Assembly: GCA_022820545.1 (NCBI GenBank)
Contig: JAJEFG010000046.1
Location: forward strand, 1 to 64,000
Direction: 5' to 3'
Length of the DNA stretch: 64,000 bases
From: Acidobacteriota bacterium
Lineage (GTDB): Bacteria > Acidobacteriota > Vicinamibacteria > Marinacidobacterales > Marinacidobacteraceae
Positions 25,079 through 33,571 of the stretch are shown here, piece by piece. Numbering within the stretch: the stretch's first letter is position 1; every line of letters begins with the position of its first letter. Below the pieces are notes generated by a model. It did no database searches, was not told where the DNA came from, and was given only the letters and a program-made list of their open reading frames with translations. Made by a program: the position numbers and the translations under genes.

Positions 25079-26787
25079 CAGCCGGCGGCGGCTCCTTCGC
25101 GGCGGTGATCAGGGCCTCCGGAGAGCACCCCGGATCCGGGGTAGATCTTGATCGCGTTCAGCATCCCGATGCGGTTCGGGGGCTCCCGGAGCCGATGCCC
25201 CTTCGCGTTCAGGGCCTCCCGTACCTCGTCCCCGAAGTCCTTCTCCAGCACAAGGTCGGTCCCCTCCATGTAGGGGATGGAGTTGGCCAGGTAGCGCACC
25301 ACGAACCTTGGCGCGGTCACCGCAGCGGGAGCGTCCATTTCGTAGTCGAGCGCCCGCACGAGGACCTGCAGGATGGTCTGGGGAATCGTCCAGCCGCCCG
25401 CTGACCCGAGCGCGAAGTAGGGTTTGTCGTAGCGGGTCACGATCGTGGGGCTCATCACGAACCGGGGCCGCTGCCCGCCCTCGATGATGTTGACGTCGTC
25501 CGCGTCGAGGCTGAAGTAGGACATGCCGTTGTTGAAGATGACGCCCGTCTCGGGGACCACGACCCCGGCCGGGAGCATGAGCGTCTGGGTGATGGTCACC
25601 ACGTTGTGGTCCCTGTCCACCACCGTGTGATGGGTCGTGTGCTCGACCGCGGTGGGCACCCCGCCGTTCGCGCGGACCGCCGCGTGGAATCGCGCCCGCG
25701 AGAGGTCGATTCGCTCCGCCTGCTGCGCGGCGTACTCCTTGGAGAGCAGCCGCTCGAGCGGGATGTCGGCGTAGTCCTTGCCGGTGTTCCAGGTGTCCTC
25801 GTCCACGAAGGCGAGTTTCATCGCCTCGGCGACCAGGTGGATGAACTCCTCGGAGTTGTGCTCGAGGGCCCCCACGTCGAACTGCTCGAGGATGTTGAGC
25901 GTCTGCAACACCGTCATCCCCGAACCGCCTGGCGGCTGGCTGTACACGGTGTAGCCCCGGTAGGTCGTCGAGAGCGGTTCGCTCCAGCGGGCCCGGTAGT
26001 TCGCGAAGTCCTCGACCGTGAGGATCCCGCCGTTCGCCCCGAAGAAGTCCACGACGGTTTCCGCGACGGCGCCGCCGTAGAACACCTCCGGGCCTCCCTC
26101 GGCGATCCTGCGGAAGGTGTTTGCGAGGTCGGGCTGCTTCAGCACCTCGCCCACCGGCCACGGTTTGCCGCCCTTGAAGAAGATGCTCGCCCCGTAGGGA
26201 TACCGGGCCACGTCGGCGCCGAACCCGCTGCTGCCGAAGGGACCGTGGACCGCCGGCGAGACGGCGAAGCCGTTTTCGGCATATTCGATGGCCGGCGCCA
26301 ATACGTCCGGCCACGACTTCGAGCCGTACTCCTCCAGAAGCGCCGCCCAGCCGGCCAGGTTGCCGGGGACGAGGGGCGCCATGAAACTGTCCCGAGCGGG
26401 ATGGGTCCGGTCCCAGAGGCGGCTTCCCGCCGTAAACGCCTCGGGGTCCGCCGCCGCCGGCGCGGCGCCGATGAAGTCCAGCGAGCGGATCTGTCCCGTT
26501 TCGGCGTCGTGGATCAGGGCGTAGCCGCCGACGCCCCCGAGTCCGGACATCAGGGGCTCGACGACCGCCAGCACGGCGGCGCTCGCGACCGCGGCGTCGA
26601 AGGCGTTGCCTCCTGCCTGGAGCATGCGCAGACCAGCCTGCGCCGCAAGCGGATGGGAGGTCACCACCATCCCGTTGACGCTCATTCCCGCACCCTCGGC
26701 AGGTTGGCGCAACGCGGGCGCGAGCAGGAGCGGCAGGCTCACCAGCGAGACTGCCAGAATCAGGGAGATTCGGCGTTTCCTGGGCAT
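25075..26787 (-). CDS. ggt: Gamma-glutamyltransferase
   Basis: This periplasmic N-terminal-nucleophile hydrolase of 570 residues cleaves gamma-glutamyl bonds of glutathione and related peptides. A signal peptide (LILAVSLVSLPLLLAP) precedes the domain. The self-processing site is TTHHTVVD with Thr384 as nucleophile after cleavage, and GSAGGWTIPQ forms the C-terminal glycine signature. It is translated from ATG 26787 behind a purine-rich GGAGATGGAGGG. It is the first gene of an operon with an OPA-type transporter and a proline-racemase-like enzyme, suggesting scavenging of amino acids. Confidence 0.96.
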   Translation of the reverse strand: MPRKRRISLILAVSLVSLPLLLAPALRQPAEGAGMSVNGMVVTSHPLAAQAGLRMLQAGGNAFDAAVASAAVLAVVEPLMSGLGGVGGYALIHDAETGQIRSLDFIGAAPAAADPEAFTAGSRLWDRTHPARDSFMAPLVPGNLAGWAALLEEYGSKSWPDVLAPAIEYAENGFAVSPAVHGPFGSSGFGADVARYPYGASIFFKGGKPWPVGEVLKQPDLANTFRRIAEGGPEVFYGGAVAETVVDFFGANGGILTVEDFANYRARWSEPLSTTYRGYTVYSQPPGGSGMTVLQTLNILEQFDVGALEHNSEEFIHLVAEAMKLAFVDEDTWNTGKDYADIPLERLLSKEYAAQQAERIDLSRARFHAAVRANGGVPTAVEHTTHHTVVDRDHNVVTITQTLMLPAGVVVPETGVIFNNGMSYFSLDADDVNIIEGGQRPRFVMSPTIVTRYDKPYFALGSAGGWTIPQTILQVLVRALDYEMDAPAAVTAPRFVVRYLANSIPYMEGTDLVLEKDFGDEVREALNAKGHRLREPPNRIGMLNAIKIYPGSGVLSGGPDHRREGAAAGW

Positions 26788-27025
26788 CCCTCCATCTCCT
26801 TCGGCGTGCCTCCGGGGTCCGCAACGCCTCCACTAGACTATCCACTGTCTTGGGGGGGAGGGAAGTCCGGGTGCCGGCTGACGTGGCGGCCATCCGCCGT
26901 GCGTCCCCGCTACCGCTGGCGGAACCGCGACCCGCGGGGCCCCGTCTTCAACGGCCCCCGGTGCGAAGAACCGGTTCCGCACGTCCGCGTGAACTGCGAG
27001 AGCCGGAACCGGACCAGAACCCGCC
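26788..27025. other. Divergent intergenic region ggt / SMT-like gene
   Basis: This 238-base gap is between the divergent ggt operon and the methyltransferase gene. The ggt-proximal part holds ACTAGACTATCCACTG followed by a G-run at about 26832-26860. The rest is G+C-rich with short self-complementary stretches near 26920-26980. No convincing promoter or operator motif was found. A partial resemblance to the hairpin repeats around 26930-26990 is too weak to call. Confidence 0.4.
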
Positions 27026-28081
27026 GTGAAGTTCACCGGACAAATCCGTGGGCTATCCGATGGGTTGAGAACCGCGCTCGGCGGATCAAACGTCACGAAC
27101 CGGGTGCGGGACTTCGAAGGATGGACCGACAGGGCATCCCCCCAGGACGATGCCGACGGGGGATACGACCACACGGGGACCGTCAGGGAGTACTACGACC
27201 TTTGTGGCGAGTTCATGGTCTTCGGTTGGGGGGAGTCCCTGCACTTTGCCCCGCTGTCGCCTAGCGAAAGCCTGGAGGAATCCCAGATCCGGCACCAGAG
27301 ACTCATGATCTCCAGGCTTGAGCTGCGTCAGGGGATGACGGTCGTGGATGTCGGATGCGGGATCGGCGGTCCGATGCGCCGCGTGGCGAGGGAGGCTGGA
27401 GTCCGCGTTGTCGGGATCAACACCAGTGACGTCCAGTGCAACAAAGCCAGGCGCCTGAACGCGGCAGCGGGGCTCGCGGACCTGACCGAATGCCTTCAGT
27501 GCAGCTTCATGGAGATGAGCGCAATCGCGGACCGGACCTTCGACCGCGGCTACGCGATCGAATCAACGTGCCACGCGGGCGACAAGGTGGGCGCGTTCGC
27601 CGAAATCTACCGGGTCCTGAAACCGGGAGCCCTCTTCTGGGGCCAGGAAATGTGCATGACAGACAGGTACAACCCCGGGGACAAGCAGCACCGCGCCATC
27701 AAGCGGGAGCTCATGCAAGGCATCGCGCTCAAGGACATCGCTACGTTCGGGGAAGTGGACCGGGCGCTCGAAACCGCAGGATTCGAAGTCGTGGAGAGCG
27801 GGGACCTCGCCGCCTCCGAGCTCCGTCGGGGCGCGCCGTGGTATCAGCCCATGGAAACCCGGCCCGGGCTGCCCGGCAGCGCTTTCCGCCGGAGTCCGAT
27901 GGGCCTCAAGGCGGTGCGGTGGGGAATCCGGATGGGCGAGTTCTTCGGCGCGTTCCCGAAGGGCTCGGCGGAGGTATTCACACTCCTGGACCGGGCCGCG
28001 AAAGCCTACGTCGCGGGGGGCAGAGCGGGGATCTTCACGCCCCTCTACTGTTTCGTGGCGCGCCGCCCTCTTTCGGGTTAG
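27026..28081 (+). CDS. Sterol C-24 methyltransferase-family protein (ERG6/SMT-like)
   Basis: This 351-residue SAM-dependent methyltransferase matches the eukaryotic sterol 24-C-methyltransferase plan along its full length. The sterol-binding region I is FGWGESLHFAP (66-76). SAM motif I is VDVGCGIGG (107-115). The SMT signature YAIESTCHA (176-184) is present. EIYRVLKPG, MTDRYNPGDKQHR and PWYQPM follow, and the typical ending is VAGGRAGIFTPL (329-340). Related tocopherol and phosphoethanolamine methyltransferases lack region I and this tail. It would alkylate the side chain of a sterol or similar Delta24 isoprenoid. The start is GTG with a weak ribosome site. It converges on the RND pump gene. 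Confidence 0.9.
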   Translation: MKFTGQIRGLSDGLRTALGGSNVTNRVRDFEGWTDRASPQDDADGGYDHTGTVREYYDLCGEFMVFGWGESLHFAPLSPSESLEESQIRHQRLMISRLELRQGMTVVDVGCGIGGPMRRVAREAGVRVVGINTSDVQCNKARRLNAAAGLADLTECLQCSFMEMSAIADRTFDRGYAIESTCHAGDKVGAFAEIYRVLKPGALFWGQEMCMTDRYNPGDKQHRAIKRELMQGIALKDIATFGEVDRALETAGFEVVESGDLAASELRRGAPWYQPMETRPGLPGSAFRRSPMGLKAVRWGIRMGEFFGAFPKGSAEVFTLLDRAAKAYVAGGRAGIFTPLYCFVARRPLSG

Positions 28082-28100
28082 CCCGATCCCCCTGCGGGCT
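28080..28100. terminator. Possible hairpin between convergent SMT and RND genes
   Basis: AGCCCG (28080-28085) and CGGGCT (28095-28100) form a six-pair stem with a nine-base loop at the very end of the methyltransferase gene, in the 36-base gap before the RND gene's stop. There is no T-run, so intrinsic termination is uncertain. It is the only stem seen in the gap. Confidence 0.35.
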
Positions 28101-28117
28101 CCTCCTCCGCCCATGCA

Positions 28118-31100
28118 TCAACCGGAACCCTCGGCGGCGAGTTGCCGCCCGGCCGAGCCAAGGCGCAGGTGGATCGAGGAAAGCGCGGGCACCAGAAACA
28201 TGATGATCGCCGTGGTAAAGAGGATGCCGCAGCCGATCGAGGCGGAGAAGGGAACGAAGAACTGAGCCTGAATCGCGTCCTCGAGAATCAGGGGGGTGAA
28301 GCCCAGGAAGGTCGTCAGGGAAGTCAGCATGATCGGGCGGAAGCGTCCTTTCGCGCCCTCGATGATCGCGGTTCGCACCGGGACACCGTCCCGGAGCTTC
28401 TGGTCGGTGAAATCGATCATCACCAGGGAGTCGTTGACGACCACGCCGGCCAGCCCGAAGATCCCGACAAACGACTCCGCGCTCACGGCGACGCCCAGCA
28501 TCCAGTGACCCAGGATCACCCCGACGAACCCGAACGGGATGATGGCCATGACGATGAACGGCTTGGTATAGGAGCGCAGCGGAATGGCCAGCAGCGCGAA
28601 GATCAGGAGCAGGGCGATCGCGAATCCGCGATAGAGACCGCCCAGCGAGTCGAGCTGCTGTTGCTGTTCCCCTCCGAAGGTGTAGGTGAGTTCGGGATTC
28701 TCGGCGATGAGGCCCGCCAGGATGGTGTTCTCCAGAATGTCGTTGGCGGTCGCGGCGGAAACCACGCTGGGGTCCACGTCCGCACTGACCGTGACCACGC
28801 GCTGGCCGTCCTGGCGCCGGACGGCGGGCGGTGAGGTGCCCGAACTCAACGCGGCGACGCGGCTGACCGGCACGTCGGCGCCGGCGGGCGTGCGGAACCG
28901 GTAGCTCTCGACGTCGGTAATCGAGTTCCGCTGCTCCTCGGGGAGCCGCACGTAGACCCGAACCTCGTCACGCCCCCGCTGCAGCCGGACGGCCTCGGCG
29001 CCAAAGAAGGCCGCCCGCGTCTGCCACGCCAGATCGTCAACCGTCAGCCCGAGGGTCCGCGCTTCGGGAAGCAGTCCCACCTGCACTTCCGGGATCCCGG
29101 GCGTGTGGTCCGAGCGAATGTCGAAGACGCCTCCGACTCCGCCGAGACCGGCGACGGTGGAATTCGCGATCTCGTTGAGGCGTTCCGGGTCCGGGTGAGA
29201 CAGAGCCGCCTCGACCGGATTGCCCAGGGTGTAGATCTGGCTGATGTAGGTGATCGCGCGCGCCTGAGGCAACTCTCCCACCTCCTCACGCCATGCCTGC
29301 ACGACGTCTCCCGAAGTGATGCGCCGCTGCTGCGCGCTCAGGAGCTTGAACTCGATGGTGGCGACATTCGCTTCCGGGTTCAGGGTGGGCGAGGGGTTGA
29401 GGCCCCCGGTCTCGAGCCGTGAGCGCTGGCCAACGACGACCGTAACACCGGACAACAGGGGAGGCGCGTCGGCGGGCCGGCTTTCGGAAAGCCGCTCCAC
29501 GGCCCGGCGGCCGGCCGCTTCCAGGTGTTGCGCCACGGCGTACGTCTGCGGCGCCGTCGTTCCGTCCGGCATCTCGAGCGTGGCGATTGCGAAGTCGCCT
29601 TCGACCTCCGTTGCGAAGGTGGTCGGAACGATGCCGGCCGGCAGGAGGGAAACACTCAGGATGAGCAGGGCAACCGCCCCCGAGAGCGTCACCCCGGGCC
29701 AGTCCGTCGCGAACTGGATCCCGCGATCCAGCGGACCCTGTATGAAGCGGTTCAACAGGGAATCGACCCGGTTCTGGATCCGGGCGACGAATCGCTCCCT
29801 GCCCGACCGGGGCGTCCAATCCGGGCCGTGCAGATGATGGGACAGATGGTTGGGCAGCACCAGCAGCGATTCGACCAGCGAAAAGAGCAGCGTGGCGATG
29901 GCGACGATCGGCAGCGCCTTCCACACCTCTCCGAACCCCGCGGGTATGAAGAGGAGGGGAAGGAACGCCACGATCGTCGTCAGCACCGCGAAGACCAACG
30001 GCACCTTGATGCGCCGCGCCCCGCGGATCGCCGCCGCGAGCCCCGGCGTCCCGCGCTTTCGTTCCAGGTGGATGTGCTCGGACACGACGATCGCGTCGTC
30101 CACGACGATGCCGATGGCGAGCACGAAAGCGAAGAGCGACACCTCATGGAGTGGGATCTCGAACAGCATCATGGCGGCCAGGGCGCCGATCGCGGACACG
30201 CCGAGGCCGACGGCAACCCAGAACGCCAGCCGAAGCTGGAGAAACAGACCCAGCGCGATCAGGACCAGCAACAGCCCCAGGGCCCCGTTCTTGAGAAGAA
30301 GGAGGGCGCGTTCCGTGAAGACCGAAGAGTCGTCGTTCCAGATGCTGATGCTGACGCCAGCCGGGAGCGAGGGGACGACCTCGTTCGCGACGTGGTCCCG
30401 AACGGCGCGAGCCAGGTCCATCACCCTCTCGCCATCGGCTTGCGAGACCTCGACGAACACCGCGGGGTGACCCTGGTGCCGGACGAGCAAACCCGAGTCC
30501 TCGAAGCCGTCGCGGACCTCGGCAATGTCACCCAGGCGCACCGCGGTGCCGTCCTCGCGGCCGAGGATGATGATGTCCTCGAAATCCTGCTGATCGTAGC
30601 TCTGGCCGAGCGTCCGGATCCGCACCTGGGACCGCTCCGTATCGATGCTGCCCGCGGACAGGTCCAGGGAACCGCGGCGGATCGTGTTGGCGATGTCGGT
30701 CAGCGTGAGCCCAAGGGCCCGCAGCCGCTCGAGCGGCACTTCGATCGAGATCTCGTAGTTGCGCACCCCGCCGGTGTCGACCAGGGACACGTTCGGGAGC
30801 GCTGCGAGATCGTCCTCGATGCGGTAGGCGAGCTCCTTCAGTGCGCGCTCGGGAACGTCGCCGTAGAGGACGAGACGCATCATGCTCTGGGCGTTGGTCA
30901 TTTCCCGGATTCGCGGCCGCTCGGTCCCGCCCGGGAACGTCTGAATCCGCCCTACCGCCGACTCGATCTCATCCTTCTTGGCGCCCATGTCCGTGCCGGA
31001 GTTGACTTCGACCCTGACGGACGCGATCCCGGGGGCCGCCACGGACCTGACCGTCTTCACGTCGGCCAGTCCCCGGACCTCGTCCTCGATCTTGACGACG

Positions 31101-31321
31101 ATGGCCTCCTCCACCTCCTCGGGCGTTGCGCCGGGGAACGGCACCGAGATCTCGAACTGGTTGAACGGCACCGTGGGCCACGCTTGCTGCTCGAGGCCGG
31201 TCAGCGACACGAGGCCCACCGCGAGGATGCCGAACATCAGCAGATTGGACGCCACGCCGTTGCCCGCCATGTAGGCGATCGGTCCACGGGGTTCGGCGTG
31301 GCTACCTGGATCGGAACTCAT
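28118..31321 (-). CDS. RND-family efflux permease (HAE1/AcrB type)
   Basis: This is a trimeric inner-membrane proton-driven pump of 1067 residues. It has the RND layout: a first helix (NLLMFGILAVGLVSLTG), a large periplasmic porter domain, helices with the proton-relay motif GIVVDDAIVVSEHIHLERKRG split over residues about 400-420, a second porter loop, and a final helical block (FGLAGVVVNDSLVMIDF). ATG 31321 follows TTG-CTG in the same frame and is preferred. It lies 49 bases after the P450 gene on the same strand; its likely adaptor and outer-membrane partners are at 36-38.8 kb. Substrate inferred from context: a modified sterol or similar lipid. Confidence 0.93.
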   Translation of the reverse strand: MSSDPGSHAEPRGPIAYMAGNGVASNLLMFGILAVGLVSLTGLEQQAWPTVPFNQFEISVPFPGATPEEVEEAIVVKIEDEVRGLADVKTVRSVAAPGIASVRVEVNSGTDMGAKKDEIESAVGRIQTFPGGTERPRIREMTNAQSMMRLVLYGDVPERALKELAYRIEDDLAALPNVSLVDTGGVRNYEISIEVPLERLRALGLTLTDIANTIRRGSLDLSAGSIDTERSQVRIRTLGQSYDQQDFEDIIILGREDGTAVRLGDIAEVRDGFEDSGLLVRHQGHPAVFVEVSQADGERVMDLARAVRDHVANEVVPSLPAGVSISIWNDDSSVFTERALLLLKNGALGLLLVLIALGLFLQLRLAFWVAVGLGVSAIGALAAMMLFEIPLHEVSLFAFVLAIGIVVDDAIVVSEHIHLERKRGTPGLAAAIRGARRIKVPLVFAVLTTIVAFLPLLFIPAGFGEVWKALPIVAIATLLFSLVESLLVLPNHLSHHLHGPDWTPRSGRERFVARIQNRVDSLLNRFIQGPLDRGIQFATDWPGVTLSGAVALLILSVSLLPAGIVPTTFATEVEGDFAIATLEMPDGTTAPQTYAVAQHLEAAGRRAVERLSESRPADAPPLLSGVTVVVGQRSRLETGGLNPSPTLNPEANVATIEFKLLSAQQRRITSGDVVQAWREEVGELPQARAITYISQIYTLGNPVEAALSHPDPERLNEIANSTVAGLGGVGGVFDIRSDHTPGIPEVQVGLLPEARTLGLTVDDLAWQTRAAFFGAEAVRLQRGRDEVRVYVRLPEEQRNSITDVESYRFRTPAGADVPVSRVAALSSGTSPPAVRRQDGQRVVTVSADVDPSVVSAATANDILENTILAGLIAENPELTYTFGGEQQQQLDSLGGLYRGFAIALLLIFALLAIPLRSYTKPFIVMAIIPFGFVGVILGHWMLGVAVSAESFVGIFGLAGVVVNDSLVMIDFTDQKLRDGVPVRTAIIEGAKGRFRPIMLTSLTTFLGFTPLILEDAIQAQFFVPFSASIGCGILFTTAIIMFLVPALSSIHLRLGSAGRQLAAEGSG

Positions 31322-31370
31322 CAGCAAGGGTGGGAGCGGATGTCGGCCGGGCCGCTACACGCTTCCGCGC

Positions 31371-33392
31371 TCACAGGGGATTCGGGATCTGGGCGACGCG
31401 GAACTTCAGCTTCCTGTTGGGGGCCAGGGTCGGGAACGGATTGATTCCCATCTGGTAGTTGCCGGGCACCAGTTCGAGCTGCAGGTGATGCGCGATGAGC
31501 AGGATGTTGACGGCCATCTGAAGTTCCACCCACCGATGGCCGAGACACATGTGCGTACCCAGGCCGTAGGGCGCGTAGGCGCCCGGTTGCAGATGCTCGG
31601 CCCGGTCCGGCAGGTACCGATCGATATCGAACTTCAAGGGATCCCTGTACAGATCCTCGGCATAGTGCGGCGCCGTCTGGCAGATCAGCAGCATCGTCTT
31701 CGGTGGTATCTCGTAACCACTGACGATGCACTCGTTCATGACCGTTCTCAGCTGCCAGGGAATCACCGGGTACAGACGCGAGGTTTCCATGCAGAGACGC
31801 ACCGTGACGTCGACGCTCTGGTGATTGAAGTCATCCCCCCCGAGGTCGCGACCGTTGCCGAAGAGCGACTCGGCTTCACTCCGGACCCTTGCGTACACGT
31901 CCGGGTTTCGAACCATGTTGTAGATGGCGAAGGCCAGTCCGCTGCCGAGATAGATGCTGGCAACCATGGAGGCCACGAAGGGAAACGTGAGGTCCGTTTC
32001 GGGAAGGAACTGCGGGTCTCGCTTGTGGAGATCGATAAGCGCGTCGGCCAGATCCCGGGGCTTGCCCTTACGCAGCGCTGCGGTGTGTCCCGCGGTAATC
32101 GCCTCCTGGAGTTCCCTGACCCGCTTCCCGTACCGTTTCATCCTTGGGGTGGACAGCATGAAATCCGGCAAAGCGCCCTGGACCCGCGTTATCAGCGCAC
32201 GGTGTTCAAAGGCCAACAGTTCGTCGACGTAGTTGCTGCAGTCCACTCCCATGGCGAAATTGGAGATCTGACTGCTGATGTGGTTCTGAAAGCTCTCGGT
32301 GGCGCGGAAGACATCCCCTTCCTTCCAACGGCTCAGCGATTTACGACAGTCGTCGATCAGCTCCGGCAGCCGCTGCGCCAGCGTGGCGCGGGAATACGCG
32401 GTCTGGAGCTCCTTGCGCATTCGATAGTGTTCGGCGCCATCCATTCCGGGAAGACTCCGGGACGCGCCAAACGCGTGTTCCAGCTCTTCGATGTAGTCCT
32501 TCGAGCGGAGATAGAACCGTCCGTGCCGGTTGATCCAATGATTGACATCGGAACCCATCAACGAAACCACCGGCTTGCCGCGGATCTTGAAGGGCATCCT
32601 GACGACCGGCCCGTGTTTTCGATAGATGCCGTACATCGCCTTCGAGATGTTGCCCGAGAGGAAGTCGCGGTGTAGCAGTACGTCGAGATACCCGAGCCTG
32701 GGAATGGGCTTTGTCTGAACGACGCGACGGGTCTTGGGCCTCGCCGTGCTGTCCTTGACGGCGGCAGCGACCGTCCGTCCGATGAGGTCCAGCCTGGCGA
32801 CGAGCTCGATCCGGGCGAGCCGCTCTTCGTAGTCCTCTTCCTCCAGCAGCAGCTTGAAGCCGCCGCAGGTGTGCATCAGGGCGACCAGGATGGCGTCCCG
32901 CGGGTCCGGGATCTCGTCGTTCAGAATGACGCTCAGGACCCTCACCTTGGATTCCCTGCGGGTCGCGACAGCCTGGGTCGGAAACGTCCCGGAACGGGCG
33001 ACCGAGCGCGAGAGCCCCCAGAATCCGCCGCTCTCGTGGGTCAGGATGTTCCGCTCCACCAGGCGCTCGAGGGCGGCTGCGACGATCTCGTCGGACTGGC
33101 GAGTGTTCCGCTCGATCCAGAACTGAGCGTCCGATTTTTCGTCGGATTCGGCGATGTCCTTGAGCGTCGGGTCGAGCAGCTCGTCTCCGGTCGGCGTGGG
33201 ATCGACCAGATACAGCCGCTCGAGGTCGGTCTCGATGCGACGCTCCAGGGCGAGATCGGCGAGCACCGCCCCGGCCATGACGCAGGAGAAGTTCCAGTTC
33301 GGGACCATCTCCAGATACCCGCTCTGCTCGTCCAGCATGAGGAGGATCAGCTCCTCGGCGATTCGGATCGGAAACCGGGTGGCCTCGCTCAT
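31371..33392 (-). CDS. GPP34 (GOLPH3-like) domain fused to cytochrome P450
   Basis: This 673-residue two-domain protein has no signal peptide. Residues about 8-215 match GPP34: AEELILLMLDEQSG, AGAVLADLALERRIE, TPTGDELLD, LERLVERNIL, PDPRDAILVALMHTCG. Residues about 235-673 are a P450 with the K-helix E-T-S-R (536-539) and heme-binding YGLGTHMCLG (Cys616). The I helix lacks the usual acid-Thr pair: by spacing to N496-P497 the positions are Ile480-Tyr481. GGAGG nine bases before ATG 33392 sets the start, so the fusion is in one frame. Hand counts of four 60-base lines give 53-60% G+C. RND follows on the same strand. Confidence 0.92.
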   Translation of the reverse strand: MSEATRFPIRIAEELILLMLDEQSGYLEMVPNWNFSCVMAGAVLADLALERRIETDLERLYLVDPTPTGDELLDPTLKDIAESDEKSDAQFWIERNTRQSDEIVAAALERLVERNILTHESGGFWGLSRSVARSGTFPTQAVATRRESKVRVLSVILNDEIPDPRDAILVALMHTCGGFKLLLEEEDYEERLARIELVARLDLIGRTVAAAVKDSTARPKTRRVVQTKPIPRLGYLDVLLHRDFLSGNISKAMYGIYRKHGPVVRMPFKIRGKPVVSLMGSDVNHWINRHGRFYLRSKDYIEELEHAFGASRSLPGMDGAEHYRMRKELQTAYSRATLAQRLPELIDDCRKSLSRWKEGDVFRATESFQNHISSQISNFAMGVDCSNYVDELLAFEHRALITRVQGALPDFMLSTPRMKRYGKRVRELQEAITAGHTAALRKGKPRDLADALIDLHKRDPQFLPETDLTFPFVASMVASIYLGSGLAFAIYNMVRNPDVYARVRSEAESLFGNGRDLGGDDFNHQSVDVTVRLCMETSRLYPVIPWQLRTVMNECIVSGYEIPPKTMLLICQTAPHYAEDLYRDPLKFDIDRYLPDRAEHLQPGAYAPYGLGTHMCLGHRWVELQMAVNILLIAHHLQLELVPGNYQMGINPFPTLAPNRKLKFRVAQIPNPL

Positions 33393-33571
33393 GGTGCTCG
33401 ACCTCCAGCCGGGGCGGCTCGACAGCCCCACCGATCCGCCACCACTGGATGGTCCGGGTCAGAGTCTAGTCGATGGAGCGGGCGGGCACGGGCCCGGCGG
33501 GGTCCCCGGGCCGCCGGCCGCGGCGGCGGCGAGCGGACGGGGCGGCCGCCCCCCAAAGGTAGAGTAGGAAC
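33393..33571. other. Divergent control region P450-RND / FAD oxidoreductase
   Basis: This 179-base gap separates the start of the GPP34-P450 gene (minus) from the start of the FAD oxidoreductase gene (plus), so promoters for both lie here. Around 33487-33510 runs a G+C-only stretch able to fold (GGGCCCGGCGGGGTCCCCGGGCC). AGAGTCTAGTCGATGG at about 33461-33476 is a relatively A+T-rich island. No named operator was recognised and no sterol-responsive regulator gene is nearby. Confidence 0.4.

Noticed and set aside
26920..26990. Possible further copy of the hairpin repeat upstream of the SMT-like gene
   Set aside because: It contains CCCGTCTTCAACGG and GGTTCCGC-like pieces, but the palindrome does not pair and the order of parts is not kept.
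27026..28081. Tocopherol or phosphoethanolamine methyltransferase as the identity of this gene
   Set aside because: The SMT region I (FGWGESLHF) and the conserved SMT tail fit sterol methyltransferases much better.
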